The position numbers and the translations under genes are program-made. Positions 1-10,964 of a stretch of 64,000 bases of DNA are shown here, piece by piece. Under the pieces are notes generated by a model. It was not told where the DNA came from. It did not search any database and worked only from the letters and a program-made list of their open reading frames with translations. The stretch is from Talpa occidentalis (Eukaryota; Chordata; Mammalia; Eulipotyphla; Talpidae). The stretch covers positions 17,243,433-17,307,432 of the forward strand of contig NW_023601543.1 in assembly GCF_014898055.3 (NCBI RefSeq). The letters run 5' to 3'. Numbering within the stretch: position 1 is the stretch's first letter; every line of letters begins with the position of its first letter.

Positions 1-105
1 GGTTTCAACAACCTCTTTTAAATGTAAAAGCCATTTGTAGTTCAAGAGCTTACAAAAACATCCTGGACTGGACTTGGCCCATGGGTTGCAGTTTTCCAAT
101 CAATT
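1..105 (+). mobile_element. hAT-like DNA transposon, 3' end fragment
   Basis: The stretch contains 'cttacaaaaaca' and then 'cttggcccatgggttgcag'. This resembles the terminal part of a common non-autonomous hAT-Charlie element of mammals, in which a 'tacaaaaacaggc' motif precedes 'tttggcccacgggcc'. The left part lies outside the window. The assignment is from memory of the family and the copy is diverged. The LINE-1 that follows begins near 106. Confidence 0.4.
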
Positions 106-1379
106 TTTAGTATATTTCTTTTACTGATTGCATCAATGTTGTTGCAAATGGCAAGAGTCATCTTTTTATAGCTGAGTAGTATTTCCACTATATCTATAAT
201 GTTTGTGTATACTACATTTTTCTGACCCACTCCTCTGTCCTTGACACTTAGGCTGTTTCCGTAACTTAGCTGTTGTAAATAGGGCTGCAGTGAACATAGG
301 AATACATATATTCCTTTGAATTGATGTTTAAATTCTTTTGGGTAGATACCTAATGGTGGAATTGCTGGGTCATATATTAGGTTTAGTTTTAATAGTTTGA
401 GGAACCTCCATATCATTTTCCACAGGGGCTGGGCCAGTCTACATTCCTACCAACAATATACAAGGGTTCCTTGCCCAATCCCCATCCTTTTTAACCCTTC
501 TTTTTTCTGGTCTTTTTGATGTGAGCCATTCTCATGGGTGTGAGATGGTTCATTATTATAGTTCTGATTTGTAATTCCCTGATGAAAAGTAATGATGACC
601 ATTTTTTCATATTCCTATTGGCCATCTCTGTGTTTCCTTTGAAGAAGTGTCTATTTAGCTCTTCTGCCCATTATTGGATTGGGTTAATTGTTTTCTTTAT
701 GTATTTTGGATGTCAGCCTTTTGTCAGATGTGTCATGTGTAAATATTTTCTCCCATTCAATACTGTGTCATTTTGTCTTATTGATAGTTTATTTTACTTT
801 GCACAAGGTTTTTAATTTGATGTGATCCCATTTATTTATTCTTGCTTTTGATTTTCTTGTCATTGGACATGTATCCCCAAAGACATTTCTTCAGTCAATG
901 TTATAGAATGTTCTGCCTATATGCTCTTTGATGTATTTTATAGTTTTGAATCCTACATTCATGTCTTTAATCCATTTTGAGTAAATTTTTGTATAAATTA
1001 TGAGATTTTAATCTAGTTTCATTCTTTTGCACCTGGCTATCCAGTTTTTCCAACACCATTTGTTGAAGAGACTCTCCTTTCTCCAATGTATATTCTTGGC
1101 TCCCTTATTACAGATTAACTTTCCATAAATAATATGGGTTTATTTCTGGGTTCATTATTCCATTGGTCTGTTTCTGTTTCAGCTAGTGTTATACTGTTTT
1201 GATTATTGTAGCTTTGTGGTATAGTTTAAAATCCAAGGGTGATGCTACCACTCTTTATCTATCTTGTTGGGATTGTTTTGGCTATTCAGGGTATTTTCTG
1301 GTTCCATGTGAATTTCAGTATTTTTTTTATTTTTGCTCTTCAGTCTCTTTGAAGAATGCCATCAGGGCCTTGATATATA

Positions 1380-1590
1380 TAGTTGATGCAATTTATATAT
1401 ATCATATATATCACATATCATATATATGATATATATTTATCATATATTTGTGTGATATATATTTATCATATATTTGTGTGATATATATTTATCATATATT
1501 TATACATGTATGATATATTTATCATATATATCATATATATCATATATCATATAGATATATGATATATATGATAAATATATATATATATAC
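1380..1590. repeat. AT-rich palindromic repeat with 26-bp tandem unit
   Basis: The stretch is nearly pure TATATC/GATATA. A 26-bp unit starts at 1428, 1454 and 1480 (each begins gatatatatttat and carries ttgtgt, with the third copy diverging). The flanks are self-complementary runs of 'atatcatatat', so the strand could fold into a cruciform. It lies inside antisense LINE-1, and a short open frame across it is an artefact of the repeat. Confidence 0.85.
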
Positions 1591-2760
1591 TGCTTTGGGT
1601 AAGATAGCCATTTAACAGTCTTCTCCCAATTAATGAGCAAAAAATATCTTTCTATTTCCTTGTGTATTCTAGTGTATTGGTTTTGCTTCTGCCACTTATT
1701 GAATTGATTTATTCTTTCAATTAGTTTTTCAGTGGGGTACTCAGGTTTTTTCATTTCATCTGCAAATAATGATAGTTTTACTTCTTCTTTCCCAATTTGG
1801 ATTCTTTTTATATCTTTCTCTTGCCTGATTGCTCTGGCTTGGATTTCCAATACCATATTGACTAGTATTTCTGAAATTAGACATTCTTGACTTGTACCAG
1901 GTATTAGAGAAAATTTTTTTATTTTTTTTAACCATTGAGTATGATGTTTGCTATCAGTTTGTCATACATGGCCTTCATTTTGTGGAGGAATGTTCTCTAT
2001 CCCGATATCTGAGGGTTTTTCTCCTAAATGAATGTTGAGTCTAATCAAATGCTTTCTCTGCATCTATTGATGTAATCATATTATTTTTATCTTCCCTTTT
2101 GTTGATGTGATGAATTACATTGATTGATTTTGTTCAGATGTCAAACCATCCCTGTGTCCCTGGAATAAATCCCACTTGGTCATGATGTATAATCCTTTTC
2201 ATGTATTGTTGGATTCTGTTTGCTGAGATTTTTGTTGAGGATTTTTGCATCTATGTTCATCAGAGAAATTGGTCTGTAATTCTCTTTTGTGTGATGTCTT
2301 TGTCTGGTTTTGGTATCAGAATGATGTTGGCCTCATAATAAAATGTGTCTGGAAGCTTTTCCTCTTTCTCAATTTTTTTTGTAAGAGTTTGAGTAGGATA
2401 GGTATTAGTTTAACTTTGAAAGGTTTTTAAAACTCAGTAATGAAACTCTGTGCCTAGATTTTTTTCTTTAGAAAACTTTTTGATTACTGTTTCATATTCC
2501 TTGCTTGTGATTGGTCTGTTTAGATTTTTAATTTCTTAGAGGATTGTATTAATAAATTACTAATAACTTGTCCATTTTATCTAGGTTATGCAATTTGTTT
2601 GCATATAAGTTTTCATAGTAACCTCTTAAGAACTTCTGTATTTCTGAAATATCTGTTGTAATTTATTCTCTTTTGTTTCTGATTCTATTTATTAGATTTT
2701 TCTCCCTTTTTTTCCCTTAGTGAATCTAGCTACAGTTTTACCTGTTTTGTTAATTTTTTG

Positions 2761-3021
2761 TTTTAAAGATTTATTTATTTATTTACACAAGCACTGGGTA
2801 CAGTCAGAAGTGCGGGAGGGTGAGAGGATTCACCAGAGCCAGAGCGGGGAACAGAACAGGCAGACTGACGAAATACACTGCTGAGGGGAGCAGCGGGCGG
2901 CAGGAGAGGTCTGTGTGCCATGTGAGACCCTCTCCGGCGGCCGGGGATCGAACCTGCACTGCAGAGGCTGCGGGCAGCTTCACAACCCAGCACTCAACCA
3001 CTGCGCCACCGGGGAGGGCCT
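2761..3021 (-). mobile_element. tRNA-derived SINE, full length, inside LINE-1
   Basis: Read on the minus strand, it runs from a ggccctccccggtggcgcag head through a tRNA-like part and the ctgctcccctcagcagtgta core to the aaataaataaatcttt tail. Target-site duplications of the ttttgttaat type flank it (about 2745 and 3024). It inserted into the older antisense LINE-1. It belongs to the GC-rich 'ttgagcgctgggtt' subtype. Confidence 0.9.
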
Positions 3022-3879
3022 ATTTTGTTAAATTTTTTTTTCAAATAACCAATTTTTAGTTTCATTGATCCCTTGGGCTATGTTTTATTTCTACTTCATT
3101 TATTTCTGCTCTCATTTTTTATTTCCTCCCTTCTACTGGCTTAGTTTTCATTTGTTCTTCTTTTTCTAATATCTTGAAGTGAGAAGTATGGTTGTTTATT
3201 TGAAGTCTTTCTTGATTCTTGACATGGCTTCAATTGCTATATACTTTTCTCTTAGTACCAATTTTGCTGTGTCCCAGAGATTCTGATAGGTTGTATCTTC
3301 ATTTTCATTAATCTGCAGGTATTTTTTAGTTTCTTCTTTGATATCCTCATTTGTCCTATAGTCATTCAGAAGTGTGTTGCTCAATCTCCATATAGTAGAA
3401 GTTTTTCTTGCTTTCTTTTTGTGGTTGATTTCTTGCTTGACATTTTTTTGGGCAGAGAAGGTACATGGTATAATTTCAATCTTCATGAATTTATTGATAT
3501 CTGTTTTGTAACCCAACATGTGGTTTATCCTGCAGAGTGTTCATGTGCACTTGAGAAGGATATGTATTCCACTTTTTGGGGTTCAGGGTCCTATAAATGT
3601 CCATTAAACTCATTTGGTCTAATTCCTCTTTCCTTGTTTATTTTCTGTCTGGTTGATCTGTCCATTGATGAAAGTGTGGTATTAGCCAATATCTTGTTTC
3701 AGATTTGGTAGTAGTTTCTTATTCATTTTCATATTTCTTTTTGGTACACATATGTTGATAAGTGTTTTTTTCTTCCTGATATCTTGATCCCTAAGTGATT
3801 ATATAGCATTCACCTCTGTCTTTTGTTACGTTTTTTTAGCTGAAAGTTCATGTGTATTATATGGCTGAAAATGCTGCAC

Positions 3880-4788
3880 TTTCCCTTACAGTGTGACTAG
3901 ACAGGCACTTTTCCTTTAGTTTCTTTGTCAGTACAGGCTAGAGGGCACACACTGTTGGGAGGGGCAGCAGTGGGTGTGACCCCAGCCTCTGGAAACCCTG
4001 CAGTCTAGATGTCCCATGTCAAAAAACTCTATGCATGCCATAGTCACCTTGGTGCCCCTGAACAAACCACTAAGCAGTGTCCACTGTGGTTTCCTGTAGT
4101 CTCCATGTAAGTGCATACTGGAGGTCACATGGGTTGTGGGGGAGGTATAAATGTCTTCCTGGGTTTCATAGGTCATGGACCTCCTGAGAGTCCAGTGACC
4201 ATGTCAGGGCTGGCCATATGACTCTCTCCACTGTCAAACCCAGTCCCCTGTCATCTGAGTGCCTTTTTTTTTTTCCAACTGTGGAATAGGCTATGCTCTC
4301 AAAGTGAATTATGTTCTCTCCTCAGGCCAGTGGGAGATTCTGGGGGACTGTTAGAGGGAGGACAAATAGCCTTTCCAGTACAATAGCACCATTCCTAATG
4401 TACTGTTTTACAGTCTTTCCCTTTCAAAAGGTTTCTGGCTCACCTTGCTGAGACACTGGACCTTTCTTCCCCCACCCTATTCTAGATGTGGCTGGTCCTT
4501 CTGAGTGCTTATCCTCTGAGACACTGGACCTTACTTACCCCACCCTATTCTAGATGTGTCTGGTCCTTCTGAGCGCTTATCCTAAGTGTTCCTGAAGACT
4601 CAAGGATCCTGTCCAACTGCCCTCTAAATAGTGAATTCTGTTGCTTTAGTAGACAGTTTCCTTGCTTAGCTAGATTATTTTCTTGTCCATAGAATAACTT
4701 CTTTCTTCCTATATCCTTTAAAGGCAGAAAATCCTATGTAGGAAGGGTAGAAAAGATTCTTAGTAAAGGAAAATAAAGAAAGGATATC
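3880..4788. other. unassigned stretch between LINE-1 and the 147-bp repeat
   Basis: No coding signal was seen. The part from 3880 to 4440 is GC-richer than the LINE-1 to its left and has many CTG/CCA tracts, but I do not recognise it as a repeat family. It includes the 68-bp tandem duplication described separately. A poorly conserved 5' part of the same LINE-1 or an old LTR are possible alternatives. Confidence 0.4.
4448..4583. repeat. 68-bp tandem duplication
   Basis: A 68-bp unit beginning ctgagacactggacctt starts at 4448 and again at 4516, ending near 4583. The two copies differ at only a handful of positions, for example gatgtggctgg versus gatgtgtctgg and gagtgctt versus gagcgctt. There is no coding frame or known family. 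It looks like a local replication-slippage or unequal-exchange duplication. Confidence 0.9.
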
Positions 4789-4935
4789 CTGGGGATATCC
4801 TGCCTTGTTTCCTACCAGTCAACTGAAGATCTTTTATTACCTTTTGTTTTTTGAGCCAGTGGTCTTCAGTCTTGCCCTTGATGATTCACCTGCTTTTTGT
4901 TTTCTTGGTTTGTTAAGCAGCTTTGAATGGACTCT
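4789..4935 (+). repeat. 147-bp local repeat, copy 1
   Basis: This segment, starting ctggggatatcctgcc and ending gaatggactct, recurs in the same orientation at 6666-6812 with no indels and about 7 mismatches counted by eye. Sequence outside both ends differs between copies. It contains no recognised promoter boxes or terminal repeats. Copy 1 is preceded by an extra 'ggatatcct'. Confidence 0.9.
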
Positions 4936-5154
4936 ATGGGTCAAAACTAAAGAAACATTAGCTATTTAGAATTCATTGAGAAAAATGCCTTTTAGGTCAG
5001 AGGAATGATAGTGTGACTTCATTTAGTCACACAATTCTGTCTCATCTTCCAGGTAAAGTAGTGACAGTAACAGGTTGATTTCAACCAGAAGTCAGAAAAA
5101 GCTTTTGATCTTATCTCATGCATTATCTCCCATCTAAATACATAAATCCTTTTA

Positions 5155-5437
5155 TTTTATTTTTTAAAGATTTATTTATTTATGCATATAAGAGCTGGGG
5201 TACAGGCCAGAGATGTGGTGGGGTGAGAGAATTCACCAGAGACAGAATGGGGAACAGAACAGGCCGATTGACAGAAATACACTGCTAAGGGGAGCAGTGG
5301 GCGAGTCAGGAGAGGTCTGCTATGCCATGTGGGTTACACCCTGGCTATGCCATGTGGGTTACTCAAACTTATGCTGCAGCGGCTGCAGGTTGCTTCATAG
5401 TGCGGTGCTTAACCCCTTGTGCTACCAGGGAGGTCCC
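5155..5437 (-). mobile_element. tRNA-derived SINE, full length, with internal duplication
   Basis: Minus-strand SINE of the 'aaggggttaagcaccgcac' subtype, flanked by a 14-bp direct repeat cataaatcctttta (5141-5154 and 5438-5451). Inside it 'ctatgccatgtgggttac' occurs twice, at 5320 and 5345, a 25-bp-period internal duplication not seen in the other copies here. Confidence 0.92.
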
Positions 5438-5451
5438 CATAAATCCTTTTA

Positions 5452-6310
5452 AAGACAACAAGAACTTTAAACTTGTTACAGAGAAATGAGTAACAGAACA
5501 ACAACAGTTTAAGTGATTGCTATTAATTTACGTTACTGAATGTCATGCCTTTGTTTTGATTATGGTATTTGATGGATGAAAATTCATTGTTTTCTTAATA
5601 TTTAAATTCTGGTTGTACATTGTCTGTTTCAATTCTGTAAACAATGGAGATCTTTAAATGCTGGAAATTGATAAATGAAAATGAGGAATAATTTATTATC
5701 TTTTAAAATATGGAGCCACAGTTTTTTACTTAGGAAGTTTCCCTTCTCTCTAACCGAAACAATATGTTCCATTGTTTAACACTGTAGAATAAGAAATATT
5801 GCATCAGCCATGCAGATGGAAAATGCACTAGACTTTACAATGAAATTTAAAAGAAAAAGTAGTTACCAAAGAACCATAGGGATGAATGCACACAGAAGGG
5901 GCAGAACAAGTCACATCAGAATTGACAGACTGCAAAGAATAAAATTGAGTAATAGCAATAAGGCAACTTTCTTTTTTAATAGCATTTTGAATGAAAATTT
6001 GTGCTTATAAACTCTGACATGTTTTACATATATATTTAGCCACTTACTCAGCAAGTATCAGATGCCAATGAACGTAGAAACTAGAGTCCTGTTTAGAGTG
6101 AGGTGACTGCCACAAAGCAGTCCAAATTTTAGAAGACAGGATGCTTGTCAAAGTTTACAGGTACCATAGTCCTCTTTGAGTAGAAAAGGGGGGATAAAGA
6201 GGAGTCATAAATAACAAGTACTGCACCAGGTGCAATTTCATGCAAATGTCTTCAACCACTCAAGTAAACTGTTTTTATTTAGATACTATAATAAATTTAG
6301 ATATCAGAAT
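5452..6310. other. unique intergenic sequence
   Basis: AT-rich, non-coding sequence. I see no repeat family, RNA gene or long reading frame that looks real. Confidence 0.5.
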
Positions 6311-6480
6311 AGAAAGAAAGAGAAAGAAAGAGAGAGAAAATGAAAGAAAGATAGAGAAAGAAAAGAAAGAGAGAGAGAGAGAGAGAGGAAGGAAGGAGGG
6401 AGGGAGGGAGGTAGGGGGGAGGGAAGGAGGAAGGGGGAAGGGAAGGAGGGAAGGGGAGGGAGGGGGGAGGGAGGGCGGGA
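6311..6480. repeat. GA-rich microsatellite (GAAA/GAGA to GGGA)
   Basis: It starts as (GAAA)n, passes through (GA)n, and ends as (GGGA/GGAA)n, so it is a purine-only run on the plus strand of about 170 bp. Such tracts can form triplex (H-DNA). Long open frames on both strands here are low-complexity artefacts. It stops about 14 bp before a head-only SINE. Confidence 0.95.
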
Positions 6481-6494
6481 GAAATGTGCATTTG

Positions 6495-6624
6495 GGCCTC
6501 CCCTGGTGGCCCAGAGGTTGAGGGCTGGGTTTCGAGGCTGTCCCTGCCCGCAGCCTCTGCTGTGCTGTTTTGTTCCCCTGCCGCTGGTGAGGGTCCCACA
6601 AAAAAAAAAAAAAAAAAAAAAAAA
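6495..6624 (+). mobile_element. head-only short SINE with poly(A) tail
   Basis: It begins ggcctcccctggtggc and has the tRNA-like region, but ends at gagggtcccac directly followed by a run of A to 6624. The 3' body seen in the long copies (cagcagtgta core, aaataaatctttt tail) is absent. The B-box position reads ttttgttccc where the long form has GGTTCGATCCC. A second copy with the same structure is at 26286-26396, so this is a distinct short form rather than random truncation. Confidence 0.85.
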
Positions 6625-6665
6625 GGGGATTTTCTTTAGTCACATGGGACCAAATAATTAGCTTT

Positions 6666-6812
6666 CTGGGGATATCCTGCCCTGTTTCCTACCAGACAAC
6701 TAAAGATCTTCTGTTACCTTTTGTTTTTTGAGCCAGTGGTCTTCAGTCTTGCCCTTGATGACTCACCTGCTTTTTGTTTTCTTGGTTTGTTAAGTAGCTT
6801 TGAATGGACTCT
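6666..6812 (+). repeat. 147-bp local repeat, copy 2
   Basis: Partner of 4789-4935, in the same orientation, 1,877 bp downstream and without gaps. The flanking bases differ from copy 1. The interval between copies holds a long SINE, the GA tract and the head-only SINE. Confidence 0.9.
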
Positions 6813-7784
6813 GGGCATTAAGGGGTATGTGGCTGATTTCAGAAGTGTATTTCTTAAACTCCCTGAAACTATCTGCAGAATGTATGAGAATGTACCTTTT
6901 TCTGGGAAAATGGTATACAGTTTTCACTAGTTTCCTGAAAGTATATGTTATCCTCAAAGCTTAAGCATCATTGATTGAGTATCCATATATATCCAATGAC
7001 TTGTACTTGATTTTAAAGATACGAAGACATAGAATAATGACGACTATAGTATTTACAATGCTTTATTTACTACTACACATCACATATCTTGCAAACTACT
7101 ATTATATAGGTACTTATTCTTGAACTGCTCAGTTGGGACAAAAAACATACAGTTAAATTCTTCAGTAAATATTTATTATGTTTCTACTATGTGGTAGACT
7201 GTTCTAAACACTTAAGAAGCACCAGTCAATAAAACAGAGATCACTGCCCTTACAGATCTCATCTTATAGTCTGCATTTAACAAATATAAAACATGAGAAG
7301 AGTTTGAAAGTAATATATTTGTCCTTATGCAAATAGCAAAATGCTTACTGGCTGCAGAGTAAAGAACTTCCATTTAATGTAATGTCTTATATATCAGAAA
7401 TACCCTGCCTTGCATACTGCTTCCTACTTTCAAATAGTGCTAAAGGAATAAAGTTTGAAACTTGCCTGGCCCTAAATCCTAGACTATCCATAATAAACTT
7501 GTACAGTTTTTTATTATGGATCTTATTATTTAGGCTTATTGTAGAAACATCTGGTATATTTCAACACAAGGTGATGATGATTTATTTTTCTTACCTCTTT
7601 CCTAGAATAATACATTATTTGTTAGTGGTACAAACTTAGAGCATGTATATTATGGTCTATATCTTCCTGTTTGGTTTTTATACCCTGCTGGCACTGTGCC
7701 TAGTACAAGTGGTAAACAAAGCAACATCATTTTTTCTTTCCAATTAATAAGAAGGTAGCAATTTATTTTTAGCACAGAAAATAG
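6813..7784. other. unique sequence with a possible old repeat piece
   Basis: Non-coding and AT-rich. Around 7160-7260, 'atatttattatgtttctactatgtggtagac ' style wording followed by 'cactgcccttacagatctcat' recalls an ancient mammalian interspersed repeat whose exact family I cannot name. Nothing else is recognised. Confidence 0.4.
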
Positions 7785-7955
7785 AATGTACACATTTATT
7801 TATGTTGTGAATAATACCAAGAACAAAAAACATTAGCTAGCAAAGCCTAAGAAATTTGGATGGTAATGTATATTAAACCATGCAGATGAAAGAAATTTTC
7901 GTCAACCATATTAATAATTCAATACATAGTTTCTGTGTTCTTAAAAGAAATTCAT
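7785..7955 (+). repeat. diverged local repeat pair, copy A
   Basis: The block from aatgtacacat through agcctaagaaatttggat to gttcttaaaagaaattc recurs at 9669-9829 in the same orientation. Mismatches and small gaps are frequent, so it is clearly older than the 147-bp pair. No coding frame is shared. The spacing, 1,884 bp, is close to the 1,877 bp of the other pair. Confidence 0.8.
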
Positions 7956-7989
7956 GCTTTCCCCTCTGATGAACACCATTCTATTGTCT

Positions 7990-9260
7990 GAATCTAAAGG
8001 TTTGTTTTTGTTTTTATGGAAACTAGCCTTCGGGGGATGACCATGATGTTGGGGTTTCAGATGTGGGGTTCTTGGGTTCCTCTGAAAAAATTTTCAGCAG
8101 TGTCCCATTCAGTACTATTACAGGGCAGGGGCAGGCACCCTAAAACCCGCAAACGTGCCCTCTCTAAATAGGTTCTGCCATCAAGACAAAACATACTCTA
8201 GTGCATAAGACCACAAATGGAAAGGAAGAGTAATGCACTTAGTGTGTAATACAGAAAAGGGGAAGAATGGGGAAGAATATAGTTTCCAAATCAAGCACCC
8301 CAAATTACCCATCCCCTCATGGGGAAATGCCCAAACAGGCTTGTACCAAAGCAAGGTGTCTGAGGCCCAAAGGTCCACCACAAATCTAAAGCATCTTCTG
8401 TTGGGGACCCATAAGAAAGAGGCAGAAACAGCCAGATAAGTCTGGAAGGAAAAGAGCAAAATCAAAATCAAGATAAAAGCTGCCATTGTTAACCTCCCCA
8501 CGGGTCTCTCACCCACATCTGTGTCAACCAGTCCAAGACCAAAAGGCAAGCGCAGTTTCTTCACGTGTCTCTCTGCTCCATGTGCCTCCTCCAGGTCTCC
8601 TTCTGGCTCCATCCTGCTTCCTTCCTTCCTCGGTCTCCTCTGCAGCTTCTCCTCCCTGCTCAGCTCCACCTTTCCCTGGGTGGGGCAGGAAACCTGGAAC
8701 CTCCCCTTTTCCTGGGGACCACCCTGTTACACCACCTCATGAAGCGTTTACTTAAGACACAGCGAGGTTATCATTAAGGGAGAAAAAAAGTTTGCTTGGA
8801 CACAAACAGGCAAAAGCTGCATTTAAAAGGGCAGGTTTATTCGGAAAAGGAAAAAAGAGGTATCTGCCTAGACCCAGGCAGGCAGAGAGTTGCTTTTTGC
8901 CAGCATGGGATTTGTTTTTATATACTGTTTTATTTTTATTTATTTTTTTGATGGGGGCAGGGTGTTGGAGGGTCATTCTTTTGTGGAATTTTATCATTTG
9001 AGGAATCTATCACTTCTAGGGTCTGATTGGATTAATCTCTAAGGACTGTTGTTCTTTATAATGACCAGCAATTCTCCATTTCTCCCACCTCTGGTCTGTG
9101 CCTGCTGATCTTCCATAGCAGCCTTTGCCTACAGATTTTCCATAGCTGGTTTAGCAACTTTTTAATGACTTGTGTTTGCCTGCAGCTCTTCCACAGAAGT
9201 CTTTCCCTGCAGGTCTTCCATTCTAAGGCTTTTACTCTAAGTTTCCATCAATGATGTGAT
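7990..9260 (-). mobile_element. possible degenerate endogenous retroviral remnant
   Basis: On the minus strand a 162-residue frame (8181-8669) has a basic leader, a hydrophobic segment near residues 62-80 (MAAFILILILLFSFQTYLAV) and then SASFLWVPN. This order resembles the leader and start of a betaretrovirus-type envelope gene. Upstream on that strand, an AATAAA polyadenylation-like signal (minus complement near 8840) sits in sequence that could be LTR. No gag, protease or polymerase motif, no primer-binding site and no paired LTR are visible. The retroviral reading is weak inference; unassigned unique sequence is the alternative. Confidence 0.25.
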
Positions 9261-9668
9261 ATATATTGATATTGATTATAATGCTCCTTACCTGAATTTT
9301 ATGTTATAAACCAATGTTACTTTGATAAAAATATATTTTAAAAATAAAAATAAAGCAAAATAACCTAACATTTTATTAAAGAGAACCATGTAGTGTTAAC
9401 GGGAGTATGTATTTTGCAGATTTTTTTAGAAAACAGTATTAATAATTCATTAAAATAGTTAATAATTTGGTTTTGGTAATTACCTTTGTGGAGAAATGTG
9501 GATTGTGGACAAGAACAATGTATAAAATAACTTCTATATCTTTGCATTTTAAGCATGAGATATTTTTTGAAAGCATTTTCAATATAATGGTGGATTTCTT
9601 TAAATTATAAACCTTCCTTATAGAAGATGAGTTAAATAAGTTGTGTTTAAGTCCACAGACACCAAAAG

Positions 9669-9829
9669 AATGTACACATTAAGTTGTGAATAGTATCAAG
9701 GAAAAAAGCACTAGCTGGCAAATCCTAAGAAATTTGGATAGCAAGTTAAAACATGCAATGATGATAGAATTTTAGTCAAACTAATTAATTATTCCCTACA
9801 TAGTTCCTATGTTCTTAAAAGAAATTCGT
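9669..9829 (+). repeat. diverged local repeat pair, copy B
   Basis: Partner of 7785-7955. The shared core words are tgtacacatt, cctaagaaatttggat and gttcttaaaagaaattc. The two copies bracket the 7990-9260 segment, so a duplication associated with that insertion is possible but not shown. Confidence 0.8.
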
Positions 9830-10964
9830 GTCTGAGAAAGAGAAGCTGATATGGTAAAATATTATAACGTTTAAATTATAGATGTTATGTTAATACATAT
9901 TTTTATTAGTGGACTTTCGATTTCTTAATCTGGACTAGTTAGTCTGCCTAATGTGAGCTAGAAAACAGAATCGCCAATTTGTTCCTTTCTATAGACTTTG
10001 GTAATAGGGAAAATCGCTTTTGCCTTGTCACAAGCTACACCCCTTATCAGCCACTGTGCAAATGCATGTATATAGGGAATTGTGGAAGGTTCAAAGAGTA
10101 TCCCCTTGTCTAGGAGAAAAAACAACACTTCTAATAAAAGAGCTGCAAATGTTATCTTCATATACAAAACAAGGTATTTATTGTCTCTGAATCATGCTCA
10201 TGACTTTGAAATTGCCAGAACCCTTACCATTTCTATTCTTTCCATTCACCCCTTTTCTTCATACAATATGTATCCATTTAGCCCTGAATTTTCCAGTGCT
10301 GATATAACAGAAGGTGTTAATCTTTTCTCTAAGGGTCGGAATGGGTTCTGGTAAATCATAAAATTGATGTTCTGGGAAGAATTGCTTTAATTGCTGTTCT
10401 AACAGAATTCTTTGTGCCTTTGTATCTATGGAGGGAAGGGAAAATTTCCCCTTTACTAATTGTCTTTGCTTCTCCTTAGAGTGCTGATTTCATTTCGTAG
10501 GACTTTTTTAAAGCTATTCTTTAGAAAATGATTTCTGTCGTTCTTTATAATATCTAATTCTTATGGGGCTCATTATACAGGTTCTCCAGTGCCACTTTCT
10601 ATCTGTGTGACACACAAACAACATTTTCTTTCCCTTCTCCATTTTCACATCCTTAATATATCTATAGTCTCTACTACAAAGATATATCTACTTTTGCTTT
10701 AATCCTCGTCCACTTATCTGTTGCTATCTTTAGGTCTATCATGAAATCACTTTAAATCCAATAAATAAAAACTCATTTTAAAAGTGCTCGGTGCTTAGAG
10801 TTGAAAGAATATTATTGCTGAAAAGTGACTGTCAGAACCCACCTATTGTGGTCTTAAGGCATCTCAGAAGAGCCAGAGGTAAGAGCCCCCAACTCAGCAC
10901 TTCCGATAAGTTCACCATCAGAATGAATTATTGCTTTTGGCTCCCCTCCAGCTGGTCAGGCCCA
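9830..10964. other. unique intergenic sequence
   Basis: AT-rich and non-coding. Short open frames here have no family resemblance. I see no RNA gene or clear repeat. Confidence 0.5.

Larger units (their letters stand above)
106..3880 (-). mobile_element. LINE-1 ORF2 remnant, antisense, 5'-truncated
   Basis: Read on the minus strand this is a decayed LINE-1 ORF2. Near 360-416 is the C-terminal signature YDPAIPPLGIYP. Near 1740-1800 is the reverse transcriptase block IGKEEVKLSLFADEM, where the usual FADD catalytic pair reads FADE. Near 3196-3519 is the segment between endonuclease and RT domains (NTLLND, ENEDTTYQNLWDTAK). The copy stops inside the endonuclease region near 3880; ORF1 and the 5' UTR are missing. 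Stops and frameshifts break it throughout, so it is not active. It is interrupted by an AT-rich repeat (1380-1590) and a SINE (2761-3021). Confidence 0.9.

Noticed and set aside
1428..1505. Regularly spaced 26-bp repeats as a CRISPR array
   Set aside because: The repeats are contiguous with no spacers, AT-only, and inside mammalian LINE-1.
6240..6643. Open frames over the GA tract on both strands
   Set aside because: The Lys/Glu/Arg-rich and Ser/Pro/Leu-rich peptides simply translate the microsatellite.
8486..8777. Three overlapping plus-strand open frames
   Set aside because: The CT-rich stretch leaves all frames open; no codon pattern or homology supports coding.
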